Positions 51,271 through 60,197 of a stretch of DNA of 64,000 bases are shown piece by piece. Made by a program: the position numbers and the translations under genes. The notes under the pieces were generated by a model, which was not told where the DNA came from, did no database searches, and saw nothing but the letters and a program-made list of their open reading frames with translations. The stretch lies in contig CAMHTW010000007.1 in NCBI GenBank assembly GCA_946188165.1, positions 1 through 64,000 on the forward strand, read 5' to 3'. The DNA comes from an uncultured Prevotella sp. GTDB lineage: Bacteria; Bacteroidota; Bacteroidia; Bacteroidales; Bacteroidaceae. How positions within the stretch are numbered: the stretch's first letter is position 1; the number at the start of each line of letters is the position of its first letter.

Positions 51271-54200
51271 TTAGAATTTAATACTTGCACCTACCAAATA
51301 TGTACGAGATGGTGGGTAAAGACCCAGGTCAATACCAGATGCCCAACCATTACCACCAGCATTATTACCAACCTCAGGATCGAGACCAGTGTACTTGGTG
51401 AATGTGTAAAGGTTCTGAGCCTGAACATAGAGACGGAGCTGCTGGAATGGGCAACCCTTCCAAATGTTCTTGAAGTCGTAACCAAGTGTAACAGTCTTAA
51501 TCTTGAAGTAGTCGGCATCCTCCATATAACGAGTTGATACCCAGTTCACGTTCTCACTACCAGTGCTTGAAATATGAGGCTGGTCTCCAGAAGTACCCTG
51601 ACCTACCCAACGATTCAGAATCGTAGTATCATAGTTCTGATAAGGAGCATCACTGAACGAACGGTAAGACTTCATAATCTGCTGACCAAATGCACCAGCA
51701 CCATTGACAGCGAAGTCAAAGCCCTTGAAGATCAAACCGAGGTTGATACCCAGCATGACGTCTGGGTTAGGATTACCAATCTCATGACGGTCGCAATCTG
51801 CACCCTCAGCGAAGACAATCTTACCATCACCATTGTAGTCATCCCAAATCATGTCACCAGGTTGTGCGTTATCAAGAACGGCCTTATTAGCTGCACGTGC
51901 GGCGTCAATCTCGTCCTGACTCTGCCAAATACCACTATATGACATACCATAGAAGTAACCGATAGGTTTGCCTTCCTCAGCACGGTAGATATACTCAGTA
52001 CCCTGTGAGAGGACGCCACCAGGACCATTGATATAGTGGTTGTCGTTAGCGATACGGGTTACCTCGTTCTTGTTAGTCGTGAAGTTCACGCCAATGTTGT
52101 AGCTGAAGTCCTTACCAATTCTGTCGTTCCAAGTAAGAGCAAGCTCAATACCTGTATTCTTAACGTCACCACCATTGATGGCTGCAGGGTTGGTACCGTT
52201 GATAGCAATCTGAGGACCAGTGATCAACCAATCCTTAGTGGTCTTCTTATACCAGTCGAAGTTTACACCCAGACGGCTGTTAAGGAAGCGGGCATCGAAA
52301 CCGAAGTCAAGCTGCTCAGAAGTCTCCCAAGTGAGATCGGCGTTAGGTACGATGTTAGCGTAAGCACCAACATTAGGACTACCAGCAACAGATGTAGCCA
52401 TATCAGAAGCAAACTTGTAACCGCTGTCGTAAGCCTCGCCAGACAGAGCGATGGTAGCCAGATACTGATACTTGTCAATAGCGCAGTTACCATTCTGACC
52501 CCAAGATGCACGGATCTTAAAGAAATCCATCCAGCTCTTGGTGCTCTCCATAAACTTCTCATTGCTGACTACCCAACCAACAGAAACTGATGGGAAGGTA
52601 CCCCAACGCTTACCGTCAGTGAAGATACTAGAACCATCACGACGTAAAGTTACAGTAGCCATATAGGTCTCATTCCAGTCCCAAGTCAAACGACCGAACC
52701 AAGAAGCAAGATACTCTTCATCATTGGGTTTACCAGTCAAAGTTGCATCAGTAGCATTGACAAGCTTAACGTTTGACAGCCAAGCAGAATCCCAACCCTT
52801 CAGTGTTGCGAGCTGTTCGCCATAGTTAACCTTGTTTGATCCGCCAATGTTAAAGCTCCATGCACTGCTCTGGAAGCTCTGACCAACCATGGCGCTAATC
52901 TTATGACCAGCAATAATAGGAAGATCGTAAGTCAAGGTGTTTTCAACAGACCATCCTGTATTCAGCCAAGCACTTTGGTTAACACTATAAACTGGTGTTG
53001 TAGCATTACCATAACCAGAAGAACGAGGCTCATTCAAATTACGATATGCGCCTGAACCCCAGTTATAGTTGAACTGAGAACGGAATCTCAGACCCTTGAT
53101 AGGCTGAATGACCATGAAAGCAGTAGCGCTGCTATTAACGTTGCGGCTCTCAGCCATAGAGTTGAAGCCACCCTTCTCCAGGTTCTCCCAAGGATTGCTG
53201 AACAAAGAAGCATTCCAACCTTTACCATACTTAACGTTACCATCATAATCCTGATAATAATAGATGTCACCATTTTCAGCATACTGTGGCATCAGAGGAG
53301 AAGTCTGCAGCAAGCTATGGATATAGCTCCAGTACATACCATCCTCAGCCAGGTCATGGCTCTTGTTGTAGCTAATAGAAATGTTCTCACCGATAGTGAT
53401 AGCATCGAAATCCTTAGCCTTCAACAATACGTGATCGCTGTTCAGACGAATCGTGTGACGCTTGTAGTAAGAAGCCTTGTCAGCACCCATGATACCTTCG
53501 TTACCGGTGTAGGTGTAAGACATAGCGAACTTAGAACGATCTGTACCACCAGTCAAGGTCACAGAATGATTCTGCTGAACGGCATTCTTATTCTCGAATG
53601 CACCCCACCAGTCTGTACCTGTCCAACCGCTGTTAACCTTAGTGATAATGTCCTGAGGAACATAGCCTGACCAATCCAACTTCTGACCAGAAGTATTGAA
53701 AGTGTACTCATCGATGATGGTCATGTACTGCGATGCATTCAGCAACTGAGGACGCTTGTAGGCGTTCGACCAACCAATAGCACCATTGTAAGAAAGCTCA
53801 ATCTTACCAGCCTTACCCTGTTTTGTGGTTACCAAGATAACACCGTTAGCAGCACGGGCACCATAAATAGCAGCCGAAGCAGCATCCTTCAGCACGTCGA
53901 TGGTCTCGATATCAGCAGGGTTAATGTCGTCAAGGCTTCCACCTGCTACACCGTCAATCACATAAAGAGGTGTCGAGTTACCAGTGGTACCAATACCACG
54001 GATGTAAACCTTGTAACCCTTACCTGGCTGTGAAGAAGACTGCGTAATCTGTACACCAGGTGTACTTGACTGCATAGCTTCAAGAGCGCTAGTGGTGTTC
54101 ATCTTGGCGATGTCTTCACCCTTCACCTGAACGGTGGCACCAGTCACCAACTTTTTCTTCATCGTACCATAACCGATAACAACAACGTCGTTCAGCGTTG

Positions 54201-54504
54201 TGTTGTCTTCCTTTAAGGTCACGGTGATGTTACTCTTGCCTCCGACTGGCACCTGCTGGGTTACGTAACCCACGTAGGAAATGACCAGAGTGGCATTAGA
54301 GGAAGCCCTGACGCTGAATTTACCGTCAAAATCGGTAACTGTGCCTTCATTGCTACCCTGTACTTTGACTGTTGCACCAATAATTGGTTCACCAGCCTCG
54401 TCGTTGACTGTTCCCTTAACTGTCTGAGCATTCATCCCAAGAGGAATCATGCAGAGCAGGAACAGCACTGCCAAAGTTTTCTGTAACTTTTTAAAGTTCC
54501 ACAT
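51271..54504 (-). CDS. susC: SusC/RagA TonB-dependent outer-membrane transporter
   Basis: A 1077-residue outer-membrane transporter. Signal peptide (1-26, ending MNAQ), a carboxypeptidase-like regulatory domain (about 27-110, GEPIIGATVKVQGSNEGTVT), the DVVVIGYGTMKKK segment at the start of the plug, the plug domain (LYVIDGVAGGSLDDINPADI), and a barrel ending YLVGASIKF with terminal aromatic. It imports xylan oligosaccharides with SusD. It leads the operon susC-susD and two lipoproteins; the promoter carries the TGTTACA-N30 element. Confidence 0.93.
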   Translation of the reverse strand: MWNFKKLQKTLAVLFLLCMIPLGMNAQTVKGTVNDEAGEPIIGATVKVQGSNEGTVTDFDGKFSVRASSNATLVISYVGYVTQQVPVGGKSNITVTLKEDNTTLNDVVVIGYGTMKKKLVTGATVQVKGEDIAKMNTTSALEAMQSSTPGVQITQSSSQPGKGYKVYIRGIGTTGNSTPLYVIDGVAGGSLDDINPADIETIDVLKDAASAAIYGARAANGVILVTTKQGKAGKIELSYNGAIGWSNAYKRPQLLNASQYMTIIDEYTFNTSGQKLDWSGYVPQDIITKVNSGWTGTDWWGAFENKNAVQQNHSVTLTGGTDRSKFAMSYTYTGNEGIMGADKASYYKRHTIRLNSDHVLLKAKDFDAITIGENISISYNKSHDLAEDGMYWSYIHSLLQTSPLMPQYAENGDIYYYQDYDGNVKYGKGWNASLFSNPWENLEKGGFNSMAESRNVNSSATAFMVIQPIKGLRFRSQFNYNWGSGAYRNLNEPRSSGYGNATTPVYSVNQSAWLNTGWSVENTLTYDLPIIAGHKISAMVGQSFQSSAWSFNIGGSNKVNYGEQLATLKGWDSAWLSNVKLVNATDATLTGKPNDEEYLASWFGRLTWDWNETYMATVTLRRDGSSIFTDGKRWGTFPSVSVGWVVSNEKFMESTKSWMDFFKIRASWGQNGNCAIDKYQYLATIALSGEAYDSGYKFASDMATSVAGSPNVGAYANIVPNADLTWETSEQLDFGFDARFLNSRLGVNFDWYKKTTKDWLITGPQIAINGTNPAAINGGDVKNTGIELALTWNDRIGKDFSYNIGVNFTTNKNEVTRIANDNHYINGPGGVLSQGTEYIYRAEEGKPIGYFYGMSYSGIWQSQDEIDAARAANKAVLDNAQPGDMIWDDYNGDGKIVFAEGADCDRHEIGNPNPDVMLGINLGLIFKGFDFAVNGAGAFGQQIMKSYRSFSDAPYQNYDTTILNRWVGQGTSGDQPHISSTGSENVNWVSTRYMEDADYFKIKTVTLGYDFKNIWKGCPFQQLRLYVQAQNLYTFTKYTGLDPEVGNNAGGNGWASGIDLGLYPPSRTYLVGASIKF

Positions 54505-54589
54505 AAATTTAGATTTAGTTAATAAAATAATAATGTTGAATTAAGTTGAATTTGAGCTAATTTTCGACAAATATATATTTTTGACATTG

Positions 54590-54634
54590 CAAAATTAGAT
54601 GTTTTTAAGAAAAAGCCTTTTATCATTTGTAACA
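54590..54634 (-). promoter_or_regulatory. susC promoter with TGTTACA element
   Basis: On the coding strand: TGTTACA (54634-54628, extended TGTTACAAAT), exactly 30 bases, TAATTTTG (54597-54590). A second box TATATTTG lies at 54575-54568 and could be an alternative. The leader to ATG 54504 is about 80 bases. Confidence 0.6.
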
Positions 54635-54686
54635 AAAACTTTAGAAAATGTACCTTCGTCTGTGTTAAAAGGTTTTTAGATACACG

Positions 54687-54715
54687 AACCCCTTGATTTT
54701 TTCTATCAAGGGGTT
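54687..54715. terminator. Hairpin after the GH31 gene
   Basis: AACCCCTTGA and TCAAGGGGTT form a perfect 10-base stem with a 9-base loop, 28 bases after the GH31 stop codon. The T-run lies on the plus-strand side, but the position fits termination of the minus-strand esterase/GH31 operon. Confidence 0.65.
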
Positions 54716-54743
54716 TTGTATAATATTTATTAAGATTTGTTTC

Positions 54744-57077
54744 TTACAAGCTTATAACTTGTTTTTTCCCGTCATAAGTTATTGTCTGCTGTTTGCCTTC
54801 TGGTGTTAAAATCGTAAAGCGACGCTCCTGTAACATACCCTTAAAAGTTCCTTGACGTGCTTCAATGGTCAGAGTTCGCGCGCGCTCGCTCCATTTTATA
54901 TTAATAATGCTATAGGCACCCTTCTCATAGTTGTAGCTGTCGCCTTCGTCCTCGTAAAGCACAAACTGGCCATCTGCACCAGGATAGACGCGCAATTCCA
55001 GATTGTCCCACGACTTCTCGCCGACGTACTGCATCTCAGGTCCCATTGGCACGATGCTACCGGCACGAACGAACATCGGTACACGGTCGAATGCGGTCTC
55101 AATTGTCACATTCTGCCCGCCTTTATACTGCTTGCCAGTCCAGAAATCATACCACTCAGTCCCTTTGGGCAAGTACTTGATAGCGGTCTTCGTGGTCGTC
55201 CAGTCTAACTTTTCACTATTCACTCCTTCACTTTTCACTTCCTTACGATCCCAGCCCGTCATGGCATTGGTACGGATTACTTTCTCTTCAGTATATTGTG
55301 GGTCGACGATGGGGGCAGCGAGGATGCTTCGACCAAACATAAACTCGTCGGTCATGTCCCACACCTTTTTATCACTGGCAAAGTCAGCAAACAACGGACG
55401 CATATAGCTGTCGTTATTCGAAGTCACCTGCCAGGCTGTGCTATATAAATAAGGTATAAGACGATAACGCAGACGAATCTGCTTCTCGATAGCATCATAG
55501 ACGGGGTCGCCCTTCTTGCCGAACTGCCAGATTTCGCGAGGGGCATCGGCACCATGACTGCGGAATACTGGACAGAACAGCCCATACTGCATCCAACGCA
55601 CATAGAGTTCCTGGAACTGCGGATTCTGGGGAGCAGAACCTGCACCACGCGTATTATACGAATTGCAGAAGAAGCCACCGATGTCAGTATTGAAATTAGG
55701 ATTGCCTGTCAGCGTGAAGCTAAGTCCGGCAGGCACCTGCTTGCGTAGCATGTCCCACGATGAGTTGACATCACCACTCCACATATTTGAACCATAATGC
55801 TGCTGACCAGCATACGATGAACGAGTCATAATGAAGATGCGCTTGCCTCTGTCATCCTGACGCTGAGCCTGATAGATGCCGCGAACAGTCTCTAACGGGA
55901 ACGCATTGCGCTGTGAGCGCCATGTACCGCCATACACCTCATGGGCATAGTCACTCTCTTTGGGATTGAAGAAGTCTGGATCGGTAGAGTCCATCCACCA
56001 CGCATCCGTACCATAGTCATAGAGGGTCTTCAGGTATTTCCAGTAGACGGCACGGGCCTCGGGATGGAAGGCATCATACACCTTGACACCCGACGGATAC
56101 TTCATGACAGGAGGCCATATATGCGAGAGGCCACTCTGAGGCCAGGTCTCGAAAGGCAGCAGCAACCCCTTCGCATCAAGCTCGCGGTACTGCTGTGTCT
56201 GAGGGCCAAAGCTGGCCCAAATTGAAATCATGAAGTGGGCATGCTTCTTGTGAACATTCTGTATCATCTGCTTGCCATTGGAAAAGTCCTCAGACAAGAA
56301 GTCCATCGCATTCCACAAATAGTTCGAACCCCAGTACTGCCAGTCCTGAATGATACCGTCAAGAGGCACCTGCAAGGCACGATACTGGTCAACAATACCT
56401 TCCGTTTCACGTGCTGTCTTATAGCGTTCCTTCGACTGCCAGAAGCCGTACGTCCACAACGGGAACATCGGCACGTCGCCCGTCAACTGGCGCATCTGCG
56501 CTATCACGCCGTCAGCCGAGCCGCCATACATGAAGTAGTAGTCCACCCCCTCGCCTACCTCTGCATCGAAAGTCATGCCTTGGGCATTATCCTCAAACAG
56601 CGTGGGCGAATAGTTCTCCCAATAGACGCCCCAGCCCTTGATGGACTGCAACACATTCTGGAAGTCCTCAAGATTCGACTGCTCCATGCGTTTCTTCAGT
56701 CCACGACGATTCATCTTACCATCTTGAACGGTACCCAAACCATAGATGGCCTCGTCCTTGTCCAGCGTAAATGTTTGGCGTGCCTCTTTGATGTCACAGT
56801 CTTTCTCACGCAGCAGCACCTTACCCTTCCGTGTCAGGAATGTCAGGTTGCCCTGCGCATCCCACTTCACCGTCAGTTCACTACTCGACATAGCAGAGCC
56901 CTTTTGCGCAACCTCCACTTGCTGTGGCTGTAACGTTACAACTAAAGTTTTAGTAGGCTGTCCTTTCACTACATGCACAATGCTGGGTGTCATGAACTCA
57001 ACCTTGACATTCGTCTGTCCTGCTGCTGCCAGTACCCATCCAAGAAGCACTGCCAAGAAATATGCCTTCCTATCCAT
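54744..57077 (-). CDS. GH31 alpha-xylosidase-like enzyme
   Basis: A secreted 777-residue GH31 protein (signal peptide about 1-20). The N-terminal beta-sandwich is followed by the barrel with IIQDWQYWG, nucleophile D363 in WWMDSTDPDFF and acid/base D436 in NMWSGDVNSSWD. A C-terminal beta domain follows. The WMDSTDP form is common in alpha-xylosidases and related Bacteroidetes GH31 enzymes. It may remove alpha-xylose or alpha-galactose caps from complex arabinoxylan or xyloglucan. It follows the CE15 gene by 4 bases. An insertion near residues 613-623 (EVKSEGVNSEK) is coded by the 34-base dispersed repeat. Confidence 0.85.
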   Translation of the reverse strand: MDRKAYFLAVLLGWVLAAAGQTNVKVEFMTPSIVHVVKGQPTKTLVVTLQPQQVEVAQKGSAMSSSELTVKWDAQGNLTFLTRKGKVLLREKDCDIKEARQTFTLDKDEAIYGLGTVQDGKMNRRGLKKRMEQSNLEDFQNVLQSIKGWGVYWENYSPTLFEDNAQGMTFDAEVGEGVDYYFMYGGSADGVIAQMRQLTGDVPMFPLWTYGFWQSKERYKTARETEGIVDQYRALQVPLDGIIQDWQYWGSNYLWNAMDFLSEDFSNGKQMIQNVHKKHAHFMISIWASFGPQTQQYRELDAKGLLLPFETWPQSGLSHIWPPVMKYPSGVKVYDAFHPEARAVYWKYLKTLYDYGTDAWWMDSTDPDFFNPKESDYAHEVYGGTWRSQRNAFPLETVRGIYQAQRQDDRGKRIFIMTRSSYAGQQHYGSNMWSGDVNSSWDMLRKQVPAGLSFTLTGNPNFNTDIGGFFCNSYNTRGAGSAPQNPQFQELYVRWMQYGLFCPVFRSHGADAPREIWQFGKKGDPVYDAIEKQIRLRYRLIPYLYSTAWQVTSNNDSYMRPLFADFASDKKVWDMTDEFMFGRSILAAPIVDPQYTEEKVIRTNAMTGWDRKEVKSEGVNSEKLDWTTTKTAIKYLPKGTEWYDFWTGKQYKGGQNVTIETAFDRVPMFVRAGSIVPMGPEMQYVGEKSWDNLELRVYPGADGQFVLYEDEGDSYNYEKGAYSIINIKWSERARTLTIEARQGTFKGMLQERRFTILTPEGKQQTITYDGKKQVISL
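55211..55244 (-). repeat. 34-base dispersed repeat, copy 2
   Basis: The reverse complement is identical to 6388-6421 over 34 bases and is read in the same frame (EVKSEGVNSEK). It lies in a variable loop before the TTKTAIKYLPKGTEW block of the GH31 gene. Confidence 0.8.
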
Positions 57078-57081
57078 TTGT

Positions 57082-58290
57082 CTATTTTAAGTCTGAAATT
57101 TGTATATCTCGGGTATCAGTATCCTTGCCTAACAGGAACTTGTCGATAAAGGCCTGCACCTCAGGATACTGACTCTGGGGCAACTGACAGTGGCCGTGAC
57201 CACTGACAATACTCCAGCCCATACGGTCACCGATGCCGAATTTCTTCCACACCTCCTTGGCAGCCTTTGCTGAGACAAGCATAGATCCGTCGGCCAGCCA
57301 TTCATAGTCAGGATTACCTAACAGCAACAGGGCACGCGGACATACCATGGCACACAGCTCATGCTGGTCATAAGGCAGACGATAGACGCTGTCACCACGG
57401 AAGTTCTCCTTCTGACTCTCCAGGAACCAGTGATAGTCGGTCTTGTCGATATCCTCCAGATTCTTCCCTGAAAGCGTCAACTCATGCGACTTACGCCAGG
57501 CTGCAGCACCACCGCCACCAGGCTCCTGCGCGATAACAAGGGCAATACGCTCGTCGAAGGCGCCACAGTAGAGGGCCATCTTACCGGCATACGAACATCC
57601 CGTCACACCGATGTGCTTTGTATCTATTTTAGTGACCTCAGGACCTAACTGCTGCAAACCATCAATGAGACGGCTCATACCCCATGCCCACTCGCAATAG
57701 GCACCGTTAGCCTTCAGCTCCGGATAGAGGCGGTCGAAGTTGTGTCCTCCGCGGTCATGGTGTCTGCCAAACTGCTTGTAGTCATTGACCTGTGCCGACG
57801 TAAATGTCGTGGTAGCAATAGGTCTGTCGTCAAACAACTGACGAGGCAGAGCTATCATATCCGTGCCTATCATCAGTGCGTATGGTGCCTGACCAGTCTT
57901 CGGATAGCGTATCTGCGATTTCAGCGTCAGCGTCTCCTTACCTACGGTAACATCTACTATCAGCGTGTCACCATCCATACGGGCCTTCACCTGTTCTGAA
58001 GCTACGACAGGCTTCTCGCCGATGCCGTAGTGCTGAATCATTTGACCGATGGTGTTACGTCGCTTCGTCCAATCTGAGAACTTCTTGACACCCTCCAGGG
58101 CATCGGGTAACTCACGGATAACGGGTAACTTGTCTGGTGCAACCATCTTGGGCTTCTTCAGATGGAAACCCGTATTCTCGACACCATATACTAAGGGCAC
58201 ATTTTGCGCCCTTACGGGGCTAAATAATAAAGAAAAAATAAAAAATAAAACCGTGCGGGGCCACCACATCCTTATTGATCTTTTCACCAT
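57082..58290 (-). CDS. CE15 glucuronoyl esterase
   Basis: A secreted 402-residue esterase. The signal peptide is about 1-28. The CE15 nucleophile motif is GVTGCSYAGKMAL (S233), followed by FDERIALVIAQEPGGGG with the family glutamate, and a histidine in SGHGHCQLP. These enzymes split the ester between 4-O-methylglucuronic acid of xylan and lignin alcohols. The usual GCSR is GCSY here. It starts the pair with the GH31 gene. Its signal peptide holds a GCCC...GGGC mini-palindrome (58210-58224), another short repeat type. Lignin-ester action is inferred from family. Confidence 0.83.
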   Translation of the reverse strand: MVKRSIRMWWPRTVLFFIFSLLFSPVRAQNVPLVYGVENTGFHLKKPKMVAPDKLPVIRELPDALEGVKKFSDWTKRRNTIGQMIQHYGIGEKPVVASEQVKARMDGDTLIVDVTVGKETLTLKSQIRYPKTGQAPYALMIGTDMIALPRQLFDDRPIATTTFTSAQVNDYKQFGRHHDRGGHNFDRLYPELKANGAYCEWAWGMSRLIDGLQQLGPEVTKIDTKHIGVTGCSYAGKMALYCGAFDERIALVIAQEPGGGGAAAWRKSHELTLSGKNLEDIDKTDYHWFLESQKENFRGDSVYRLPYDQHELCAMVCPRALLLLGNPDYEWLADGSMLVSAKAAKEVWKKFGIGDRMGWSIVSGHGHCQLPQSQYPEVQAFIDKFLLGKDTDTRDIQISDLK

Positions 58291-58353
58291 TCTAATACCT
58301 TTATTTATTTAATTTTTTATTTATTATTTTATATTTAGGGCGAAGCCCGCAAA

Positions 58354-60159
58354 TTACTTCAGTTTTTGGAACTTCTTATTAGCCTCCAGCGTCCACTTCT
58401 CACGCTTCAACAGTTGAGGATTCTTGCCAATGAACATCTTGGCGGCTTCCTTGTCGCCCTTCAGCTGCCACTTCAGCCAAGCCAGAGCGGGAATGGTGAA
58501 CTCGCCACCATTGGGCTGACGGTACGTACCACCATGACCTACAGGATAGTTGATAGCCAGAGCAGGCACATGCTCAATGCGCTTGAAATCGTCCATACCA
58601 TTACCATAGGCGATATCGGTAGGACCACCAAGCAGATACATAATCGGTGTATGAATCTCCTTCAGCTTATCCTTCGAAGGCATGGGCATACCACCCACAG
58701 CCTGATTGGCATTCTGCTGGTTGAAGAGACCACTATTGCAAATCATGAGTGCCGAGATACGGGGATCGGCACAGTTGAAGAGCGTCTGCAAACCGCCACA
58801 CGACATACCTGATACACAGATGTGCTTAGTGTCAATCTTCTGATAGTAAGGTGATTTGGGGTCGCTGTTCTGGGCGATAATCCAGTCAATGCTCTGAATC
58901 TGCTGTTCGGTACGCGACATCGGACCTCTATACGGCTGTTCGTCCATAGGGATGACACCCGTAGCCAGTACGATGAAACCATGCGACGCAATTTCGTTCA
59001 GGAAGTTCTTGTGTTCCCAGGGTGAGTTTGTGCAGGCACCGTTACCCCATACCAGTACGGGTAAGGGTTTCTTGGCACTGAAAGGCTTCAGGTCCTGAGG
59101 CACAAAAATGGTATGTTCGGTACTGAGCGAGGGGTCTTCCTTCATGATGGCCTTATACTGACCAGTACCCCCATTCTCAATGACACGGCTTCTTCCCTCG
59201 CCCTTCTTGCCACGGGCCTCATCGAGGAACTTGACCATCTTCTGAAGGTTCTCGGCACTGTACATGCCCATACCGTGGCCGCCTTCAGGTACAAAGGTTG
59301 CCTCGGTCTTGACACCAGCGGCCTTCAGTGTCTCATAGAACTTCTTACCCTGACAGCAAGGAACCACGTTATCCTTCTCGCCGTGGAAGATGATGATTGG
59401 CGGACAGTTCTTGTCAACATAGCTGGTTGCACTCAGGCTGAGATACTTATCGGGATCCTTGGCGAGCTTTGAGCCCACAAGTACATCTTCAGGGCTGTTC
59501 TCACCCATCTTCATGGCTTCACCGCAGTCCATAGCTGTCAGGTCGATAGGACCAGACCAGTCGCAGGCTGCATTAACGGTACTGCTGGCAGCGGTAAACT
59601 GACCGACCGCACCTTCAAGGTCGATTCTCTCCGTACCCACCTGGGCATTGCTGTTACCGCTGGTGGTAGCAGCTATCGAAGCCAAATGACCACCCGACGA
59701 GAAACCACTGGTGGCAATGAACGACGTATCGAACTTATACTTTTTAGCCTCACCGCGCACGAAGCGGATGACGGCACGGATATCGTGCAACTGGGCAGGC
59801 CATTTGGCATCCATGCTGCTGCGGTGGTTAGGACAAACCACGGCATAACCAGCATCGAGCAATGCCTTCACAATGGTACCGAGGTCGGCAGCACCCTTGC
59901 TGTTGTTGCTGAACCACGCACTACCATATATATGAATCACGACGGGATAGCTTTCTGCCTCTTTCTTAGGCAGATAGATGTCGCAGGTGTGATAAGTTTG
60001 GTCATCACCAGCATAGTTTACATCCTTCCATTCTTGTGAAGTTTCCAATTTTGCTTGCTGCTGGAAACCACCAAAGCCTCCGAAGCCACCTCCAGGCTGT
60101 GCCTGGCTACCGATAGCGAATAGCAAACAACCAATAGCTGATAATAATGTACGTTTCAT
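58354..60159 (-). CDS. Double alpha/beta-hydrolase esterase (BD-FAE-like plus second domain)
   Basis: A secreted 601-residue protein with two complete alpha/beta-hydrolase domains. Domain 1 (about 40-320) has HIYGSAWFSNNSKG and GFSSGGHLAS (nucleophile serine), and EGGHGMGMY for the histidine, like acetylxylan/feruloyl esterases of BD-FAE type. Domain 2 (about 340-580) has VLVWGNGACTNSPWEH and SGMSCGGLQTL, with VGHGGTY for the histidine, like lipase/PET-hydrolase-related folds. A Gly/Phe/Gln linker (GGGFGGFGGFQQQ) follows the signal peptide. It should remove acetyl and feruloyl groups from xylan. The signal peptide is coded by CTATTGG-type repeats. It lies between GH31 and CE15 genes. Confidence 0.8.
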   Translation of the reverse strand: MKRTLLSAIGCLLFAIGSQAQPGGGFGGFGGFQQQAKLETSQEWKDVNYAGDDQTYHTCDIYLPKKEAESYPVVIHIYGSAWFSNNSKGAADLGTIVKALLDAGYAVVCPNHRSSMDAKWPAQLHDIRAVIRFVRGEAKKYKFDTSFIATSGFSSGGHLASIAATTSGNSNAQVGTERIDLEGAVGQFTAASSTVNAACDWSGPIDLTAMDCGEAMKMGENSPEDVLVGSKLAKDPDKYLSLSATSYVDKNCPPIIIFHGEKDNVVPCCQGKKFYETLKAAGVKTEATFVPEGGHGMGMYSAENLQKMVKFLDEARGKKGEGRSRVIENGGTGQYKAIMKEDPSLSTEHTIFVPQDLKPFSAKKPLPVLVWGNGACTNSPWEHKNFLNEIASHGFIVLATGVIPMDEQPYRGPMSRTEQQIQSIDWIIAQNSDPKSPYYQKIDTKHICVSGMSCGGLQTLFNCADPRISALMICNSGLFNQQNANQAVGGMPMPSKDKLKEIHTPIMYLLGGPTDIAYGNGMDDFKRIEHVPALAINYPVGHGGTYRQPNGGEFTIPALAWLKWQLKGDKEAAKMFIGKNPQLLKREKWTLEANKKFQKLK

Positions 60160-60197
60160 GTGATTTTTGGTTTTAAAAGTTTGTATTTTGTTGATGA

